Below, piece by piece: positions 1 to 8,421 of a DNA stretch of 64,000 bases. The stretch is from assembly GCF_018283455.1 (NCBI RefSeq), contig NZ_JAAMTH010000001.1:2895501-2959500 (forward strand). Reading direction: 5' to 3'. The translations under genes and the position numbers were made by a program. Each line of letters starts with the position of its first letter. Position 1 is the first letter of the stretch. The notes under the pieces were generated by a model, which worked only from the letters and a program-made list of their open reading frames with translations, was not told where the DNA came from and made no database searches. This DNA comes from Planococcus sp. MSAK28401 (GTDB taxonomy: Bacteria > Bacillota > Bacilli > Bacillales_A > Planococcaceae).

Positions 1-448
1 CAGAGGTATCGAGCACGCGGATGCCTTTAAAGCTCGGCAGCACAACGCCCGCATATGGATACGCTTTGTAGATATAGCGCAATTGGTCAAGCGCTGGTTT
101 GTTTTCCCATTGGAAATCGGTTTTGACGGAAATCTGCAAATGCTTCACCCAAAACAAATCATCTTGAGTCGAAGCAAAAATAACGACACCCTTCTGGAGG
201 TCGCCTTGATTATCCGTTATTTCCTTTTCCACTTTTTTACGCAATGCCTTGTAGGCTTTCAACTCTTCTTCATCTTTTGAGACGGTCAAGTATTCGTCGA
301 GGCGCTTCAGCCCATTCTTCAGCTGGATCTTCCAGGCCCCGTTCTGTGCTTCACGGTCTGCGGGATTCGTATTGAGGTAGACACTCAGCACACAGCGGTC
401 TTCACATTCGAATTGTTTCAGTTCTTGGATTTCGTCGTATAATGTCAT
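1..448 (-). CDS. aeRF1-type (VLRF1/baeRF) release-factor-like protein, 3' part cut off
   Basis: The reading frame starts at ATG 448 and runs off the left edge; 149 residues are visible. A ribosome binding site (AAGGAGG) lies 12 bases upstream, and the other nearby ATG is closed by a stop. The N-terminus (MTLYDEIQELKQF, then ECEDRCVLSVYLNTNP) and the later segments GAWKIQLKNGLKRLDEY and GVVIFAS resemble the bacterial archaeo-eukaryotic release factor families annotated in Bacillus as VLRF1 aeRF1-type release factors. Such proteins are thought to act at the ribosome on stalled or terminating complexes, but few have been tested. The gene has a near-perfect sigma-B promoter, so I infer a stress-induced translation-quality role. 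The catalytic loop is not visible, so activity cannot be judged. Confidence 0.62.
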   Translation of the reverse strand, partial: MTLYDEIQELKQFECEDRCVLSVYLNTNPADREAQNGAWKIQLKNGLKRLDEYLTVSKDEEELKAYKALRKKVEKEITDNQGDLQKGVVIFASTQDDLFWVKHLQISVKTDFQWENKPALDQLRYIYKAYPYAGVVLPSFKGIRVLDTS

Positions 449-487
449 TCACCCATCATCCTCCTTTAATCCTTACTTGTTATCTGA

Positions 488-512
488 ATACCCCAACCGC
501 CCCTACTTAAAC
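488..512 (-). promoter_or_regulatory. sigma-B promoter of the release-factor-like gene
   Basis: Read on the minus strand, GTTTAA, a 13-base spacer and GGGTAT match the B. subtilis sigma-B consensus exactly. It lies about 40 bases upstream of the start at 448. Confidence 0.75.
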
Positions 513-545
513 GGCAGCCAGCTTTTTCTTTTTCAATATTCGAAC

Positions 546-570
546 GTTTAAATTTTCCAGACTGTGGTAA
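546..570 (+). promoter_or_regulatory. probable sigma-B promoter of the DUF3243 gene
   Basis: GTTTAA, a 13-base spacer and TGGTAA, one mismatch from GGGTAA. It lies about 40 bases upstream of the ATG at 612 and is divergent from the sigma-B promoter at 488-512. Confidence 0.5.
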
Positions 571-611
571 ACACTAACTAGCAACAAAAAATGACGAGGA
601 GTGAATTATAC

Positions 612-923
612 ATGGAAAACGTTGATAAAAAAGTAGAAGAAAAATTGAGCAATACGGACAATAAAAAGAAAGAACAGATTTTGGCTGAATTCTCGACTTT
701 CATCGATTATTTAGGCGATAAAGTAGCGATGGGCGAGAAAATGGGCTTAAGCGAAGAACGCATCGCGCAGCTGGCATCTAAAGTAGCTGACTATCTTTCG
801 AAAAAAGAAGATCCGAAAAATAGCGAAGAGTATCTATTGCAGCGCTTATGGCAAGTAGGCGACAAAGAAGAACAACATATGCTCGCACATATGCTAGTCA
901 AATTGGCAAAAGAACAAGACTGA
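612..923 (+). CDS. DUF3243 domain protein
   Basis: A 103-residue hydrophilic, probably alpha-helical cytosolic protein. Residues from about 25 to the end carry the DUF3243 pattern: FIDYLGDKVAMGEKMGLSE, the DYLSKKEDPKN turn, then EEYLLQRLWQVGDKEEQH and MLVKL. The family is widespread in Bacillales (YmfJ type) and its role is not established. ATG 612 is preferred to ATG 591 because GAGGAG ends about ten bases before it. It is a single gene between its own sigma-B-like promoter and a strong terminator, so I infer membership of the general stress regulon. Confidence 0.75.
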   Translation: MENVDKKVEEKLSNTDNKKKEQILAEFSTFIDYLGDKVAMGEKMGLSEERIAQLASKVADYLSKKEDPKNSEEYLLQRLWQVGDKEEQHMLAHMLVKLAKEQD

Positions 924-929
924 TTATAC

Positions 930-962
930 AAAAAGCCTGAGCTTAACCGCTCAGGCTTTTTT
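930..962. terminator. bidirectional terminator
   Basis: Ten-base-pair stem AAGCCTGAGC/GCTCAGGCTT with A and T runs on both sides, between the convergent DUF3243 and MFS genes. Confidence 0.85.
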
Positions 963-970
963 ATGTCCAA

Positions 971-2245
971 CTATACACCCGCAACCGTTCTTTTATCATA
1001 TAAACGGAACATTGCTAGATAAACAAAGCCGCTCAACACCGCAAATGTGCCGAGGATGATAAAGGTCCAGCCGAACCCGAACCAGGCGGTCATCGGGATC
1101 GAGACCGGCGCAATCATCCGGCCGATCGTATAGCGCAGGCTCGCGGCGGCGAAATACTGTCCACGCATTGATTCAGGCGCAAGTTTGGAAATGAAGCTTT
1201 GCTGCAGCCCGACGACCATCAATTCAGCGAATGTGAAGACTGCCATCGCTACGAAGAACACCCAAAACCACGAAGTCATCGGGAAAATCGCCATCGATAA
1301 GCCGAACAGCATGGCAGAGAAGAAGAACACCCATCTCTCCGGGAACTTGGTCATCCAACGCGTAATGACTACTGTCAAGAGCGCTACAATCAAGCCGTTT
1401 TGCGCCAGCAAAATACCGAAAGAAGTTTCGCCGGTCACTGACCATTCACGCCCCAGAAAATCGAGAATCGTTTGGCGATCGATTGTTTCCTTCAAATAGA
1501 CCGGAATGACGAGATCCAATTGCATAAAGGTTTGCGCCCCCATGACACCCGCAATGACAAACAGCAAAAAGACACGGTCCTTCAAAATGATGCCGTAATC
1601 TTTCACTTGCGAAATCAATGCCCCTCTCCAGCCAGTCGCACCGCCTTCTTTCCATTTGTCCATAACTTCTGCCGACAAGGTCTCCACTGTATAAAGACGC
1701 AATAACAACCCAAGGAGCATCGAAATGACGGCAACTGACAACAGCAATTCGAACCGGTAGGAGAAGAACAACACCGCACCGAACAGAGGGCCAATGACGA
1801 CGGCAATATTCAGGGTCGTATAGAACACCGCAAATACATCGCTCCGATATTTTTCCGGAATGACGTCCGCGATCATCGCCTGGCTTGCTGGCCAGTACAA
1901 TGAGCCGCACATGCCGGCCAAAGTGAACGCTACAAAACTGAGCTCGGGCGAACTGAGCCAAGGCGAGTTTGCCACAGCGAACAGCAAGAATGCAAAGCCT
2001 TGCGCCACCGCCGCTGATACGAGCATGCGCTTGCGTCCGAAACGGTCAGCAAAATAGCCGCCAAACAAATTGGCAGCCACGGAAAACATTTGGGAGACGA
2101 TCAATAAGAGGCCCGCCATCCCTTTCCCGAACTCTTCCGCAAAATATATCGCTAGAAATGGGAACACCATCCAAAAACTTGTATTCATGAAAAACTCGCC
2201 CACTAGCCGAACTTTCAGGCTGCGGTTCCAATCCCTGATCTTCAT
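971..2245 (-). CDS. MFS transporter, drug-exporter type
   Basis: A 424-residue integral membrane protein with 12 predicted hydrophobic segments. The loop 2-3 signature of the major facilitator superfamily is present as GGYFADRFGRKRML near residues 63-76. The SFWMVFPFLAIYFAEEF opening and the LQQSFISKLAPESMRGQYFA motif in the second half are typical of the YttB/MdtG-like exporters of Bacillales; the substrate cannot be read from sequence. The start is the ATG after GAGGCATTATAG. It lies 31 bases downstream of the helicase gene on the same strand, so the two are probably cotranscribed, although no functional link is obvious. Confidence 0.8.
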   Translation of the reverse strand: MKIRDWNRSLKVRLVGEFFMNTSFWMVFPFLAIYFAEEFGKGMAGLLLIVSQMFSVAANLFGGYFADRFGRKRMLVSAAVAQGFAFLLFAVANSPWLSSPELSFVAFTLAGMCGSLYWPASQAMIADVIPEKYRSDVFAVFYTTLNIAVVIGPLFGAVLFFSYRFELLLSVAVISMLLGLLLRLYTVETLSAEVMDKWKEGGATGWRGALISQVKDYGIILKDRVFLLFVIAGVMGAQTFMQLDLVIPVYLKETIDRQTILDFLGREWSVTGETSFGILLAQNGLIVALLTVVITRWMTKFPERWVFFFSAMLFGLSMAIFPMTSWFWVFFVAMAVFTFAELMVVGLQQSFISKLAPESMRGQYFAAASLRYTIGRMIAPVSIPMTAWFGFGWTFIILGTFAVLSGFVYLAMFRLYDKRTVAGV

Positions 2246-2276
2246 CTATAATGCCTCGCTTCTGCGTCTGTCTTTC

Positions 2277-4406
2277 TTAAGTTAGTTCAAGCAATTGATA
2301 TTGCAGACAAATTTCCAATAGAAATTCTTTATGCTCTTTGGCAAACTGGATGCCAACTTTCTCTTCATCCAAATCCGTAATCCGGCCATTTCCGAAGACG
2401 CGGTGGCGTATATTTGCGCCCACCCGCAATTCCTCAACGGAACGGACGGCATCGGGATTATTCGGCACAGTAACTTTCGCTTTCGGGGCTTTCGGCGCGG
2501 ATGGCTTAACGATTCCCTCGCGTTTCATTTTTGGCAAGGCAATACGCCGCACTTCTTCTACAAAACGCGATTCCTTGTCGTAGCTGAGCAATTCCAGATG
2601 GCGTTTCGCCCGGGTCATGCCAACATAGAACAAGCGCCTTGCTTCTTCGAGCAACGCGGGATCGTCGGCGTCTTCTTCTGTCGGCACGATCCCTTCGACT
2701 AAATCGATTAAATAAACCCGGTCAAACTCCAAGCCTTTTGAGCTGTGCATGGTGGACAAGGTCAGCATATCATCAGTTTTTTCAGTTTTTGCCTGCTTTG
2801 TCACTTCTTCCAGCTGTTTTAAGCGTTTTGCGAAATCCATCATCGTTGGAAGCGGTTCGGCGATTTGTTCCAGCGTGCTGAGGATCTGCTGCAAATAATC
2901 GAGCTTCATGCCGAATTTCTCCGCGCGGCTTTTGAGCATCTGGTCATAGCCCATATCACGTCGGATGGTCTGGATTACTTTCAAAGGCGGCATGTCTTTT
3001 AGCGCATCCATCCATTTCCGCTGTTCCGCGATGATCCGCAGCTGGTAATCCTTCATGGTGACAGCCAAAGTGATTTCTTCGAACGCATGCTGCTTCGTCG
3101 GCTGCATCCGCCCTAATTGCTTAAGCTGAGAGGCCGACCAATAGGCGTTCGTCTTCGAAGCGATCTTGGAATATAAGTCTACCCGTTCGGGGCGCAGGCT
3201 GAAACGCATGAAATTTAAGATGTCCTGGACAATCCAATGGCTGAAAAAGCGGTTGTCCGCATCTTTCATATAAAACGGTATGCCGAGGCGATCCAGTTCA
3301 TCCATCAATAAAGTTGAGGAAGAGTTGTTGCGGTACAAAATCGCAACATTTCCGTATTCCTCGAGAGTGGAAAGTTCCTTTAATAAATACTTCAGCTGCG
3401 CTTCCTGCGAGGCGAGACGCCGGATAACGATCGGCCCGCCTTCTGGCCTGTCGGTAAACATATTTTTATCATGGCGCAATTTATTCGCTTTGATGAATTG
3501 ATTGGCCGTACTGACGATGGTGCCCGATGAGCGGTAATTGCGCTCCATTTTCATAATATAGGCATCCGGGTACACTTGGCGGAATTTGAGCAAATAGCTC
3601 GGCTCTGCCGCCCGCCACGTATAGATGGACTGGTCGTCATCCGCTACGACGCATAGATTGCGGTGGCTCTCGACCAGCTTTTCAACGATGGCGTGCTGGA
3701 CCATGGACGTGTCTTGGCTTTCATCCGTCATGACATAATCCCAGCGCTGCTGGTATTTTGACAGCAGCTTGGCGTTGGTATTTAATGCTTCAAAAGCGAT
3801 CGTCAACATATCATCGAAGTCCACGAGCCTCGGTTCATGGTTCTCTTTGTACTCTTCATAGATGGTTAAAATGTCGATGGCGCTCGGGAATGGTTCGTCC
3901 AGTGTCTTCCACTTTTTCTTCGGCACCATTTTGTTTTTCACAAAGCTGATGAACGACACCAATTCTTCCAATTGATCATCGGTAATCGGCTCATCGTTTT
4001 CACGGGCGTAGATGTCTTTCAGCAGGCGTTTCTTATTGAGGCGATTCGAATCGGCCCCTTCAATCATTATATAATCATCCGTCGACAAGTATTCTCTCGT
4101 GATTTGAAAAGCTAGACTATGTATTGTCGAAAAATCCACCGGGGAAAGCCCAGGGAAAAACCGGGCGTAGCGCTCAAGCATATCAGTTGCCGATGCTTTG
4201 CTGAAGGTGATGGCTTTGATACGTTTCGGCTGGACGGCTTTTTCCTCGATTAAATAACCGATCCTCATGATCATGGTCGTGGTTTTGCCGGAGCCTGGGC
4301 AGGCGAGAAGCAATAGCGGGCCTTCTGTCTTCATGACCGCTTTTTTCTGTATTTTATTCAGCTCGACACCGAGCTCCTGTTTTTTTCTTTCAAAAAAATC
4401 ACTCAT
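2277..4406 (-). CDS. UvrD/Rep-family ATP-dependent DNA helicase (YjcD-like)
   Basis: A 709-residue superfamily 1A helicase. Visible motifs are Walker A (ACPGSGKTTTM, about residues 35-45), motif Ia (ITFSKASATDML), motif II (TDESQD), motif III (VADDDQSIYTWRAAEPSYLL), motif IV (ERNYRS), motif V (LSTMHSSKGLEFDRVYLI) and motif VI (EEARRLFYVGMTRAK). A C-terminal segment (VGANIRHRVFGNGRITDLDEEKVGI) resembles the PcrA-type tail that binds partners. The shape is that of B. subtilis YjcD, smaller than PcrA. It probably unwinds DNA 3'-5' in repair or fork clearance. The start at 4406 is chosen because AAGGAGTC lies five bases before it; an upstream ATG at 4430 has no ribosome binding site. Confidence 0.85.
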   Translation of the reverse strand: MSDFFERKKQELGVELNKIQKKAVMKTEGPLLLLACPGSGKTTTMIMRIGYLIEEKAVQPKRIKAITFSKASATDMLERYARFFPGLSPVDFSTIHSLAFQITREYLSTDDYIMIEGADSNRLNKKRLLKDIYARENDEPITDDQLEELVSFISFVKNKMVPKKKWKTLDEPFPSAIDILTIYEEYKENHEPRLVDFDDMLTIAFEALNTNAKLLSKYQQRWDYVMTDESQDTSMVQHAIVEKLVESHRNLCVVADDDQSIYTWRAAEPSYLLKFRQVYPDAYIMKMERNYRSSGTIVSTANQFIKANKLRHDKNMFTDRPEGGPIVIRRLASQEAQLKYLLKELSTLEEYGNVAILYRNNSSSTLLMDELDRLGIPFYMKDADNRFFSHWIVQDILNFMRFSLRPERVDLYSKIASKTNAYWSASQLKQLGRMQPTKQHAFEEITLAVTMKDYQLRIIAEQRKWMDALKDMPPLKVIQTIRRDMGYDQMLKSRAEKFGMKLDYLQQILSTLEQIAEPLPTMMDFAKRLKQLEEVTKQAKTEKTDDMLTLSTMHSSKGLEFDRVYLIDLVEGIVPTEEDADDPALLEEARRLFYVGMTRAKRHLELLSYDKESRFVEEVRRIALPKMKREGIVKPSAPKAPKAKVTVPNNPDAVRSVEELRVGANIRHRVFGNGRITDLDEEKVGIQFAKEHKEFLLEICLQYQLLELT

Positions 4407-4445
4407 AATAGACTCCTTTTGCATTGGCAATCTCTTTCATAATAG

Positions 4446-4480
4446 CACAAAAGCAGGCCCTTTTAAGCGGCCTGCTTTCC
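4446..4480 (-). terminator. terminator after ywbE and the 58-residue gene
   Basis: Nine-base-pair stem AAGCAGGCC/GGCCTGCTT with a short T run on the minus strand. Confidence 0.6.
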
Positions 4481-4482
4481 AT

Positions 4483-4659
4483 TCAAATAAAATTTCGTTC
4501 CTGGGGTTTGGCAGGATCGCCTGTTTGGCGTTTGTCTTTTCTCGTTGCCAAATCTTCATGAACACGCTCTTTTTCGTCTTGTTCTTTACTCGTGCGATTC
4601 GCCCCAATTCTTCGCGGGTCAGATGATTGCAGGTCGTCTTGGTTGTGCTGTTCACTCAT
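4483..4659 (-). CDS. 58-residue highly charged protein, unknown
   Basis: A short frame beginning MSEQHNQDDLQSSDPRR and ending PAKPQERNFI, with about a third charged residues, no hydrophobic core and probably intrinsically disordered. It is convincing as a gene because GGAAGGGAA precedes its ATG at 4659, it begins 15 bases after ywbE ends, and a terminator follows its stop. I do not recognise a family. Comparable small hydrophilic proteins occur at 17345 and 53852 in this window, both with sigma-B promoters, so a stress-protective or sporulation-like accessory role is possible but unsupported. Confidence 0.6.
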   Translation of the reverse strand: MSEQHNQDDLQSSDPRRIGANRTSKEQDEKERVHEDLATRKDKRQTGDPAKPQERNFI

Positions 4660-4674
4660 GCAATTCCCTTCCTT

Positions 4675-4875
4675 TCACTTGCCGTTTAGAATTTCACAAA
4701 CACGCCCGACTTGCCCGTCTTCCAAGCGCACTTTAATGCCGTGAGGGTGCGTCGCTGAGTTCGTCAATAAATCTTTGACGACGCCTTGCGTTTTCTTGCC
4801 GGTACGCTGGTCTTTTTTCAAGATCACATTCACTTCAATCCCTGGCTTTACGTCACTTCTTTTTTTCCCGTCCAT
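4675..4875 (-). CDS. ywbE: YwbE family protein
   Basis: A 66-residue basic protein with the full YwbE pattern: MDGKKRSDVKPG, then VNVILKKDQRTGKKTQGVVKDLLTNSATHPHGIKVRLEDGQVGRV. The fold looks like a small SH3-like beta barrel (KOW/Hfq-like size), suggesting nucleic acid or ribosome contact, but no function has been demonstrated that I know of. The start is ATG 4875, seven bases after GGAGG; an ATG two codons earlier is only one base from GGAGG. It is followed directly by the 58-residue gene without a terminator. Confidence 0.8.
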   Translation of the reverse strand: MDGKKRSDVKPGIEVNVILKKDQRTGKKTQGVVKDLLTNSATHPHGIKVRLEDGQVGRVCEILNGK

Positions 4876-4926
4876 TTTCATCCCTCCAAGCTTGCTTCCA
4901 TTATAATCGAATTGCCTTAGGCATAC

Positions 4927-4957
4927 AAAAAAGCGGAGGGGACTCCCTCCGCTTTTC
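4927..4957 (-). terminator. terminator of ysnF
   Basis: Stem AAGCGGAGGG/CCCTCCGCTT followed by TTTTTT on the minus strand. Confidence 0.85.
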
Positions 4958-4968
4958 ATCCATGCTGC

Positions 4969-6093
4969 TTATAGTCTATCGCGGTCTGTGCGGTCTTTAC
5001 GGTCAAATTCGTCGTCCTCAACTAAATCGCCGTCTTTATGGATGTCAGCTTCTTCCTTGCGGACAGTTTCGCTGACATGCTCTGTGTCCTGCACTTTATT
5101 TTTGCCGATGGAAATCTCTTCAGAGACAACGTCTTTTTTCGTGACATCGACGCGTTCTTCAGAAACCGGTACGTGAATATCTTCACCTTCCGTATAGTTA
5201 TGCGTGCCAGTTGTATCTTCCTCGTTTACTGGACGGCGCTCGACATATACTTCTTCACGTTCAACCGGTACTTCAAGTGTTTGTTCTTCCTCGACGACAT
5301 GCTTGTCGACGTGGACTTCGCCCGTTTGAACGCGTTCTTTATTGACTTGCAGGCGCTCTTCATGCAAACGCAGGCGTTCTTCTTCCGAATCTGCACGGTC
5401 TAGGTCGCGGTCGATATCTTCGACTGTACGATTGCGGTTTGTCGTTTCGTCATTGAAATCCGAAGTCGCCCGGTGAGTGCCTGTTGAATCGACATCATCT
5501 GTTGTACGATCTTCTGTTCCAAGTCCGAATCCTGTTCCACGCTCTCTATCCACTCCAGCAGTTTCAGAGCCCAATGCATCGCGCTCCGTGTTGTACGCTA
5601 CGTCGTTTTCTTCGTTAGTATCGACTGTCAACCCGTCGCGTGCCACTGCCGAGTTGTCGACTTTTCTCTGGCTCGTCGTGCTATCGACTGTACCTGAGCT
5701 TTCCGTGCTGTCGACGTTTCCATAGCTGGTGTTATCGTATGGCGCTTCCCCTTCGTAGTTCGCGCCGAATTCACGGTCTACGAACAAGAGGATCTTGCCG
5801 TTTTGTACATCATTGTAGTAGCGGTCTGCTTCTGCTTCGTCTACACCCATATTGGAGAAGGCTTCGCGCGTCGGTTCATTGCCGGATAGGAAGCCCATGA
5901 ATTTATCCATCCAATTGCCTTCGGATGATTTATAATCCACGTCTGTGCGTCCGCGTACCATTGAAATCTGGTCTTCATTGCGGGCCATCACATACATGTC
6001 TTCTTCACGTGAACCTTGCTCTTTCATGTCTTCGATCTTTTTCAGTACTTCTGTTTCTGTGTCGAATGTTCCCATGAATTTATTGTTAGCCAT
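4969..6093 (-). CDS. ysnF: general stress protein, YflT-like domain plus DUF2382 (YsnF-like)
   Basis: A 374-residue acidic cytosolic protein. Residues 1 to about 100 form a general-stress-protein 17M/YflT-type domain (NNKFMGTFDTETEVLKKI, YVMARNEDQI, and the GVDEAEADRYYNDV segment). Residues about 105-195 are a low-complexity linker rich in D, T and S. The C-terminal half is DUF2382, seen as LRLHEERLQVNKERVQTGEV, VPVEREEVYVERRPV and IHVPVSEERVDVTKK. In B. subtilis both modules occur in sigma-B-controlled proteins of unknown biochemical role. The start at 6093 follows GGAGGAATTTGAA. It has a perfect sigma-B promoter and its own terminator, so it is a single-gene stress unit. Confidence 0.85.
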   Translation of the reverse strand: MANNKFMGTFDTETEVLKKIEDMKEQGSREEDMYVMARNEDQISMVRGRTDVDYKSSEGNWMDKFMGFLSGNEPTREAFSNMGVDEAEADRYYNDVQNGKILLFVDREFGANYEGEAPYDNTSYGNVDSTESSGTVDSTTSQRKVDNSAVARDGLTVDTNEENDVAYNTERDALGSETAGVDRERGTGFGLGTEDRTTDDVDSTGTHRATSDFNDETTNRNRTVEDIDRDLDRADSEEERLRLHEERLQVNKERVQTGEVHVDKHVVEEEQTLEVPVEREEVYVERRPVNEEDTTGTHNYTEGEDIHVPVSEERVDVTKKDVVSEEISIGKNKVQDTEHVSETVRKEEADIHKDGDLVEDDEFDRKDRTDRDRL

Positions 6094-6143
6094 TTCAAAT
6101 TCCTCCATTTTTTTGAGAAGTTTTTTGATTTCTAGTCTTGAAA

Positions 6144-6168
6144 TTACCCCTCAGGTGTGTTATTAAAC
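6144..6168 (-). promoter_or_regulatory. sigma-B promoter of ysnF
   Basis: On the minus strand GTTTAA, 13 bases, GGGTAA: an exact consensus match about 50 bases upstream of the start. Confidence 0.8.
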
Positions 6169-6216
6169 ATTTTCAGTTTGAAATGTGCCAAAATACTACT
6201 TTTCCACCATATTTTA

Positions 6217-8265
6217 TCAAACTTCACGATTCCAATGGCGGTGTGCCGCGATGGCTTCGATAAAGCTGTCTGCAAAGCCTTTCATGGAATCACCTGTAAC
6301 AACGCCTGGCTCGCCGGTATAACCATTGGCATCCAGCCATTTTTTGCCTTCATGCGTGGCGCCGATCGGTTTGAAATGCCCGAATGCTTCCGTTACATAA
6401 TAGGCGGCATTTCGTGCGAATTTCTTGCTGATGTCCGGACCACCGACTGCATAGATGGCGTCGAACAGTACCGGGTCTGCAGTAGTGAACGTATGGTCGA
6501 TTTTCACTTGCTTACCGTTTCCGGCGTCCAATTTGCCTTGCTGTTCGCTGATGATTTCGTATTGCAGGCCTTTGGATTCTAGCTGATCCAGCACTTCCAT
6601 AACGTCCTTGCCGTTAAAGTCAGGTGCTATAATAACGCCAACTTTGCGCGTCTTCGCGGATTTGACGGTATTTTCCTGGCTCAAAGCCGGCGATTTTTTG
6701 CTGGTATCGGTAGTACCGGTCTGTGGAGCTTTAACGCCGATGTTGCCGGCAATTTCCTGTGCCAGCTTGAGATTGACGTTTGCATACATATCCACGACCT
6801 GTTGGCGGATATCGATGCTGTCGCATTTACCCAACTCGAAGCTGAACGCTTCGATAATATGTTGTTGTTCCGGCTCGCTCATGCTGTTCCAGAACATCGT
6901 CGCTTGCGAGAAGTGGTCTTTAAAGCTGTCGCTGCGTTTGCGAACTTTGCGGCCTTCCACTTTCTCCTGGTAATGGACATATCCTCCGTCTTCTTCGCTG
7001 ACAGGTGCCGGCGTATGGTTGGTGAAGGAACTCTTCTGATATGACACTTTTCCTTTATTGATCGTCTGGCGGCCATAGCCATCGCGCTGGTTATTATGGA
7101 ACGGGCAAACAGCGCGGTTAATCGGCAGCTCATGGAAATTCGGCCCGCCTAGGCGGATCAATTGCGTATCCGTGTATGAGAATAAACGGCCTTGAAGAAG
7201 TGGATCATTCGAAAAATCAATTCCCGGCACTACATGGCCTGGATGGAACGCCACTTGCTCAGTTTCCGCAAAGACGTTGTCGACATTGCGGTTCAAGGTC
7301 ATCTTGCCGACGATGTGGATTGGAATCTCTTCCTGCGGCCACATTTTCGTCGCATCGAGCAAATCAAAATCGAATTTGTGCTCGTCTTCTTCCGGAACGA
7401 TCTGGACGCCCAATTCATATTCTGGATAATCGCCGCTTTCAATAGCTTCATGCAAATCTGCCCGGTGGAAGTCGGGGTTCTTCCCGTTGATTTTCTGGGC
7501 TTCATCCCATACGAGAGAGTGCACGCCGAGCGTCGATTTCCAATTGAATTTCACGAAATGGGATTTCCCTTCCGCGTTGACGAAACGGAATGCGTGGACC
7601 CCGAATCCATCCATTGTACGGAAGCTTCTCGGAATGGCGCGGTCAGACATCGTCCACATGACCATATGGGCCGATTCCTGATTGTTGGCGACAAAATCCC
7701 AGAACGTATCGTGAGCTGTTGCTGCTTGCGGAATCTCGTTATGCGGCTCCGGTTTAATCGCGTGGACCAAGTCTGGGAACTTGATGGCGTCCTGGATGAA
7801 AAATACCGGAATGTTATTGCCGACCAAATCGTAATTGCCTTCTTCTGTATAGAACTTGGTCGAAAAGCCGCGTGCATCGCGTACTGTCTCTGCAGAACCG
7901 CGAGAGCCTGCTACTGTGGAAAAACGGACGAAGACCGGGGTTTTTTTGCCTTTTTTCGAAAGGAATTTTGCTTTCGTCAAATGTTCAAGCGAATCATAAG
8001 CTTCAAATTCACCGTGTGCTGCGAATCCACGTGCATGGACCACGCGCTCTGGAATGCGCTCATGGTCAAAATGGGTCATTTTTTCACGGAAATGAAAATC
8101 TTCCATCAAAGTAGGCCCGCGTTCACCCGCTTTTAAGGAAAATTCATCCTCTGATAATTTCAAGCCTTGGTTCGTCGTCAAATCTTTGCCACTGTCGTCT
8201 GAACGGAATTGTTCTAATTGTTCGTTCTTGCTGTTTTCATCAACTTTCTTCGGATCTTGTGCCAT
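6217..8265 (-). CDS. katE: large-subunit catalase (HPII/KatE type)
   Basis: A 682-residue haem catalase that dismutates hydrogen peroxide. The clade 2 layout is complete: a catalase core (about residues 40-540) and a C-terminal flavodoxin/DJ-1-like domain (about 545-682, starting KTRKVGVIIAPDFNGKDV). The distal catalytic His is H77 in VVHARGFAAHGEFE and the distal Asn is in DLVGNNIPVFF near 150. The proximal haem-ligand Tyr is in RLFSYTDTQLIRLG near residue 368. The start follows GAGGAGTGGAAAA. A sigma-B-type promoter lies just upstream, in keeping with katE of B. subtilis. No PerR box is apparent. It is one of two catalases in this window; the other is manganese-dependent (52986-53816). Confidence 0.95.
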   Translation of the reverse strand: MAQDPKKVDENSKNEQLEQFRSDDSGKDLTTNQGLKLSEDEFSLKAGERGPTLMEDFHFREKMTHFDHERIPERVVHARGFAAHGEFEAYDSLEHLTKAKFLSKKGKKTPVFVRFSTVAGSRGSAETVRDARGFSTKFYTEEGNYDLVGNNIPVFFIQDAIKFPDLVHAIKPEPHNEIPQAATAHDTFWDFVANNQESAHMVMWTMSDRAIPRSFRTMDGFGVHAFRFVNAEGKSHFVKFNWKSTLGVHSLVWDEAQKINGKNPDFHRADLHEAIESGDYPEYELGVQIVPEEDEHKFDFDLLDATKMWPQEEIPIHIVGKMTLNRNVDNVFAETEQVAFHPGHVVPGIDFSNDPLLQGRLFSYTDTQLIRLGGPNFHELPINRAVCPFHNNQRDGYGRQTINKGKVSYQKSSFTNHTPAPVSEEDGGYVHYQEKVEGRKVRKRSDSFKDHFSQATMFWNSMSEPEQQHIIEAFSFELGKCDSIDIRQQVVDMYANVNLKLAQEIAGNIGVKAPQTGTTDTSKKSPALSQENTVKSAKTRKVGVIIAPDFNGKDVMEVLDQLESKGLQYEIISEQQGKLDAGNGKQVKIDHTFTTADPVLFDAIYAVGGPDISKKFARNAAYYVTEAFGHFKPIGATHEGKKWLDANGYTGEPGVVTGDSMKGFADSFIEAIAAHRHWNREV

Positions 8266-8305
8266 TTTTCCACTCCTCATCTTTTATGTATTGCCTAGTA
8301 TTTCT

Positions 8306-8330
8306 GTACCCCCTCACCATAAACAGAAAC
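8306..8330 (-). promoter_or_regulatory. sigma-B promoter of katE
   Basis: On the minus strand GTTTCT, 13 bases, GGGTAC; one or two mismatches from consensus, about 40 bases before the start codon. Confidence 0.6.
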
Positions 8331-8360
8331 AAATAAATAGAAAAATCGAAAAAAACTATG

Positions 8361-8397
8361 AAAAAAGGCCTTGCAGTGATGTAATTTCATTGCAAGA
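8361..8397 (-). terminator. terminator of glutaminase gene
   Basis: Imperfect hairpin built on CTTGCA/TGCAAG, followed on the minus strand by CCTTTTTTC. Confidence 0.6.
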
Positions 8398-8421
8398 CCC
8401 TGCTTGATTTTGGCATTTTTA

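Noticed and set aside
541-552. LexA box near CGAACGTTTAA
   Set aside because: No four-base spacer between GAAC and GTT; better explained as the -35 of a sigma-B promoter.
7192-8136. 314-codon open frame antisense to katE
   Set aside because: Shadow of the catalase gene; no family motif and no start signal.
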